Positions 5,979-7,793 of a stretch of DNA of 7,793 bases are shown here, piece after piece. Under the pieces are notes generated by a model, which saw only the letters and a list, made by a program, of their open reading frames with translations, did no database searches and was not told the DNA's origin. Position 1 is the stretch's first letter, and the number at the start of each line of letters is the position of its first letter. The position numbers were made by a program, and so were the translations under genes. Origin of the DNA: Methanobacterium sp. (GTDB lineage Archaea > Methanobacteriota > Methanobacteria > Methanobacteriales > Methanobacteriaceae); assembly GCA_003162115.1 (NCBI GenBank), contig PMMV01000116.1:1-7793 (forward strand), read 5' to 3'.

Positions 5979-6207
5979 GGAGGTGGGTTAATTATATAAA
6001 GAAAATGAAAAATTACGTAAAAAAGCAACAGAAATACTTCAAAAACAGTTTAATCCTAAGCTAAATCCGTATAAAGATGATCAGTATCTTTATGAGTTGC
6101 TTGTTAGTCTGATTTAATTAGAGATCCAGAACAACGAACTCATAGAAACTCAATTAAAATTCGAAGATTCTAAGGATAAAGAACTGAAGAATATTAAAAA
6201 ATATTGA
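5979..6207 (+). pseudogene. Decayed small gene: start codon lost, internal stop
   Basis: GGAGGTG (5979-5985) is one of the best SD sites in the window, but no ATG, GTG or TTG follows at the right distance in an open frame. Six bases after it is TTA (5992), one change from TTG, and from there the frame reads convincing protein: RKKATEILQKQFNPKLNPYK, then DDQYLYELLVSLI. It meets TAA at 6115-6117 and continues as a charged, coiled-coil-like stretch (LEIQNNELIETQLKFEDSKD...) to TGA at 6205-6207. The intact product would have been about 71 residues and cytoplasmic. Just upstream are a TATA box and palindrome, so a complete expression unit once existed. I do not recognise the family. The frame carries two separate lesions, which argues for decay rather than an unusual start. 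Confidence 0.6.
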
Positions 6208-6288
6208 AGAAAACCGAAATTTATTATTTTCCGCAAAATTTAAAATTATTTACATTATTATATTACAAAATTCGATAAATGCATTATA

Positions 6289-6298
6289 ACTATAAATA
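6289..6298 (+). promoter_or_regulatory. TATA box of the winged-helix-like gene
   Basis: ACTATAAATA is a clear archaeal TATA element. A transcript starting near 6320 would have a leader of about 40 bases that contains the SD at 6344-6350. Confidence 0.5.
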
Positions 6299-6358
6299 AC
6301 AGCAAATCGTTCAATTCCATGTGTATGAACCCAATTAATGGATGGGGAGGAATCTAAA

Positions 6359-6607
6359 ATGGATGAGGAAGAATATCAAAAAATTTTGAAAATTCTATAT
6401 ATAATAGAGAAACAAGAACCAGGAAGTCCAGTAAATAGTGATAACTTAAAATTACTATTAGACATGAGATATGATGAATTATTATCAAATCTTAAATACC
6501 TAAAAGAAGAGGGATATATTGAACTTAAAGAATTTTATGGTGACGACTTTGAAGCAAATATTACTCCTCAAGGGATTAAAAATTTAGAAAATATGAATGA
6601 AGAGTAA
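6359..6607 (+). CDS. Small winged-helix-like protein (82 aa), possible DNA-binding regulator
   Basis: The product begins with a helix (about 3-20, EEEYQKILKILYIIEKQEPG). A second helix with a turn follows (SDNLKLLLDMRYDELLSNLKYLKEEGYIEL, about 26-55), then a short beta/wing-like part (KEFYGDDFEANITPQG, about 56-71) and a closing helix. The L-K-Y-L-K-E-E-G-Y-I-E-L segment before a hairpin and the phrase I-T-P-Q-G are typical of winged-helix proteins that end in an 'ITPKG'-like strand. It is acidic for a DNA binder, so protein binding is also possible. I chose ATG 6359 over the in-frame ATG 6338 because GGGGAGG (6344-6350) lies eight bases before 6359 and would fall inside the longer reading. 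It stands alone, with its own TATA box and a weak T-tract behind it, and could regulate the nearby palindromes. Confidence 0.7.
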   Translation: MDEEEYQKILKILYIIEKQEPGSPVNSDNLKLLLDMRYDELLSNLKYLKEEGYIELKEFYGDDFEANITPQGIKNLENMNEE

Positions 6608-6631
6608 CAAAAATGAATTGATCTGTGAAAA

Positions 6632-6637
6632 TTTTTT
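6632..6637 (+). terminator. Weak T-tract after the winged-helix-like gene
   Basis: Six T begin 25 bases after the stop codon, without a strong hairpin. This is the likeliest transcript end for the gene. Confidence 0.35.
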
Positions 6638-6691
6638 ATATCCTAAAATGGATTAATTATAAGTAACCCAGTATAAAACTAAATGTCCAGA

Positions 6692-6724
6692 TATGGTTTC
6701 TCGTATTTGAGTTCAAATACCATA
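6692..6724 (+). other. Stem-loop in the 320-base gap before ppx
   Basis: GTATTTGA (6703-6710) pairs perfectly with TCAAATAC (6713-6720) around two bases. Outside a six-base bulge (6697-6702), TATGG (6692-6696) can extend the pairing with CCATA (6720-6724, sharing C6720). A TATA-like GTATAAAAC lies about 20 bases upstream (6671-6679), so a small RNA or an RNA structure is conceivable, as is a protein-binding palindrome. The rest of 6608-6927 shows no supported gene. A possible TATA box for ppx (TAGTATAGA) is near 6874-6882. Confidence 0.35.
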
Positions 6725-6927
6725 AAATTCTTATATTTTCCGTAGATAAGGAGAATATTCAAAAATCGGAACAGGAGAAGTAAAAAAATAAAAAAAGATA
6801 AATAAATGAATTTGGAAATTGCTATTTATTTATTTGATAACAATACAATACTGGAGAGGAGTATCAAAAGAAAATAGTATAGAACTAATCTAATTTTTCG
6901 ATACATTTCTTATTGAGGTGATATTTG

Positions 6928-7793
6928 ATGTTGTATGGAATAGTAGATATTGGTTCAAACACAGTTAAATTAAATGTTTATCGTTGTGATGATGATATAA
7001 AAGTAGTGTTTTCAAAAAAAGACAATTTAGGTTTAGTATTTTATATAAAGAGGGGGAAATTAACTAATACTGGTATTGAAAAATTAATAACTGTTCTTAA
7101 AAAAATAAAAAAAGATTTTGACTATTTAAATATTGAGAGTTACAGATTCTTTTCTACAGCTTCATTAAGGAATATTGAAAACAGTGCTGACGTTATTCAA
7201 ATTATTAAAGATAAAGTAAATATTGATATTGATTTATTATCTGGTGAAGAAGAGGAAGAATTAAGCTTTTGTGGATCCATTTCTACCATCAAAAAGGATA
7301 ATGGTATTTTAATTGATTTAGGTGGGGGTAGTGTTGAAATTGTACTTTTTGAGAATAGAAAAATAATGGAAGAATACAGTATTCCTATTGGTTCTTTAAA
7401 ATTGTATAATGATTATGTTTCTAATATGATACCTACCGAAAAAGAGCGTAATTTGATTAAAGAAAGAATACACTCTGAATTAGATAAGATTAGTTTTAAT
7501 AATCAAGAAAAAATTCTTTTCATGTGTGCGGTGGGAGGGGGTATTCGTGCAATTGGAAAATTATTAGTGGATTTAAATTTGCAGAAGAAGAAAGCTGATT
7601 TAATAGATGTTAAATTATTAAAACCTTTAAAAAATGAATTGAGTCATAATGATAAAGATACTTACGATAAAATATTACATGTTAAACCATCAAGGATTCA
7701 TACTTTAGTTCCGGCTTTATTAATAGTTGAATCAATTACTTCTTATTTTGGATGTGAAGAATTACAAATTAGTAAATTTAGTGTTAGAGAAGG
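6928..7793 (+). CDS. ppx: Exopolyphosphatase, Ppx/GppA family (3' end cut by window)
   Basis: A cytoplasmic enzyme of the actin-like ATPase fold that removes terminal phosphates from polyphosphate; some members instead act on pppGpp. The first phosphate loop is D7-x-G9-S-N11-T12, followed by S76-T-A-S-L-R81 and the S105-G-x-E-E catalytic stretch (E108 or E109 being the likely general base). The second loop is D130-L-G-G-G-S135-V-E-I, then I-P-I-G-S near 162 and the adenosine-type A-V-G-G-G-I-R-A-I-G motif. The last visible residues, KFSVREG, match the sequence that normally closes the short single-domain form, so only a small tail is missing. The ATG at 6928 follows GAGGTGAT (6915-6922) by five bases; the TTG directly before it is too close to the SD. 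It is not in an operon with the PhoU-like gene. A polyphosphate kinase gene could follow outside the window. Confidence 0.93.
   Translation, partial: MLYGIVDIGSNTVKLNVYRCDDDIKVVFSKKDNLGLVFYIKRGKLTNTGIEKLITVLKKIKKDFDYLNIESYRFFSTASLRNIENSADVIQIIKDKVNIDIDLLSGEEEEELSFCGSISTIKKDNGILIDLGGGSVEIVLFENRKIMEEYSIPIGSLKLYNDYVSNMIPTEKERNLIKERIHSELDKISFNNQEKILFMCAVGGGIRAIGKLLVDLNLQKKKADLIDVKLLKPLKNELSHNDKDTYDKILHVKPSRIHTLVPALLIVESITSYFGCEELQISKFSVRE

Noticed and set aside
6703..6720. GTTCAAAT in the stem-loop resembles the T-arm box of a tRNA, suggesting a tRNA fragment or attachment site.
   Set aside because: The flanking bases cannot form a five-pair T stem around that loop, and no anticodon arm or acceptor is present.
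6683..6805. A frame from ATG 6683 that reads about 20 residues to TAG (6743) and then a basic, Lys/Arg-rich stretch to TAA (6803).
   Set aside because: There is no SD, the TATA-like element is too close, and an amber stop interrupts it. Nothing points to pyrrolysine use here. The Lys-rich tail simply reflects A-rich DNA.

Overview
The window looks like chromosome of a methanogenic archaeon of the order Methanobacteriales, most likely Methanobacterium or a close relative. The grounds are very AT-rich intergenic DNA, archaeal TATA boxes with short leaders, GAGGTGAT-type Shine-Dalgarno (SD) sites, a TTG start codon, a tRNA gene without an encoded CCA end, and a helix-turn-helix/PhoU fusion protein. 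The genus is an inference; no database was searched.

Layout. The left edge cuts a tRNA-Thr(GGT), of which the 3' two thirds remain (1-50). Next come a calcineurin-like metallophosphoesterase (133-930) and a tightly spaced pair: a multi-pass membrane protein (1151-1882) and an HTH-PhoU phosphate regulator (1891-2790), ending at a good hairpin/T-tract terminator. A 510-base gap (2791-3300) holds a possible decayed or frameshifted small gene. It is followed by a complete DHA2-type multidrug efflux transporter (3301-4728). On the minus strand lie two small genes of unknown function: an 86-residue soluble protein (4952-5212) and, upstream of it, a 58-residue two-helix membrane protein (5264-5440). 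A long gene-poor stretch (5441-6358) contains a palindromic operator-like site beside a TATA box and a decayed gene (about 5992-6207) that keeps a near-perfect SD site but has lost its start codon and gained an internal stop. A small winged-helix-like protein follows (6359-6607). The right edge cuts a Ppx/GppA-family exopolyphosphatase (6928-7793), which lacks only its C-terminal end.

How the parts relate. PhoU and Ppx both belong to phosphate homeostasis, one sensing or controlling phosphate uptake and the other degrading polyphosphate, but they are about 4 kb apart and not in one operon. No pst transporter or polyphosphate kinase gene is in view. The stretch 4730-6900 looks like an accessory region: small orphan genes, a pseudogene, operator-like palindromes and a short repeated motif. 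No CRISPR array, intact mobile element or recognised defence system is present.
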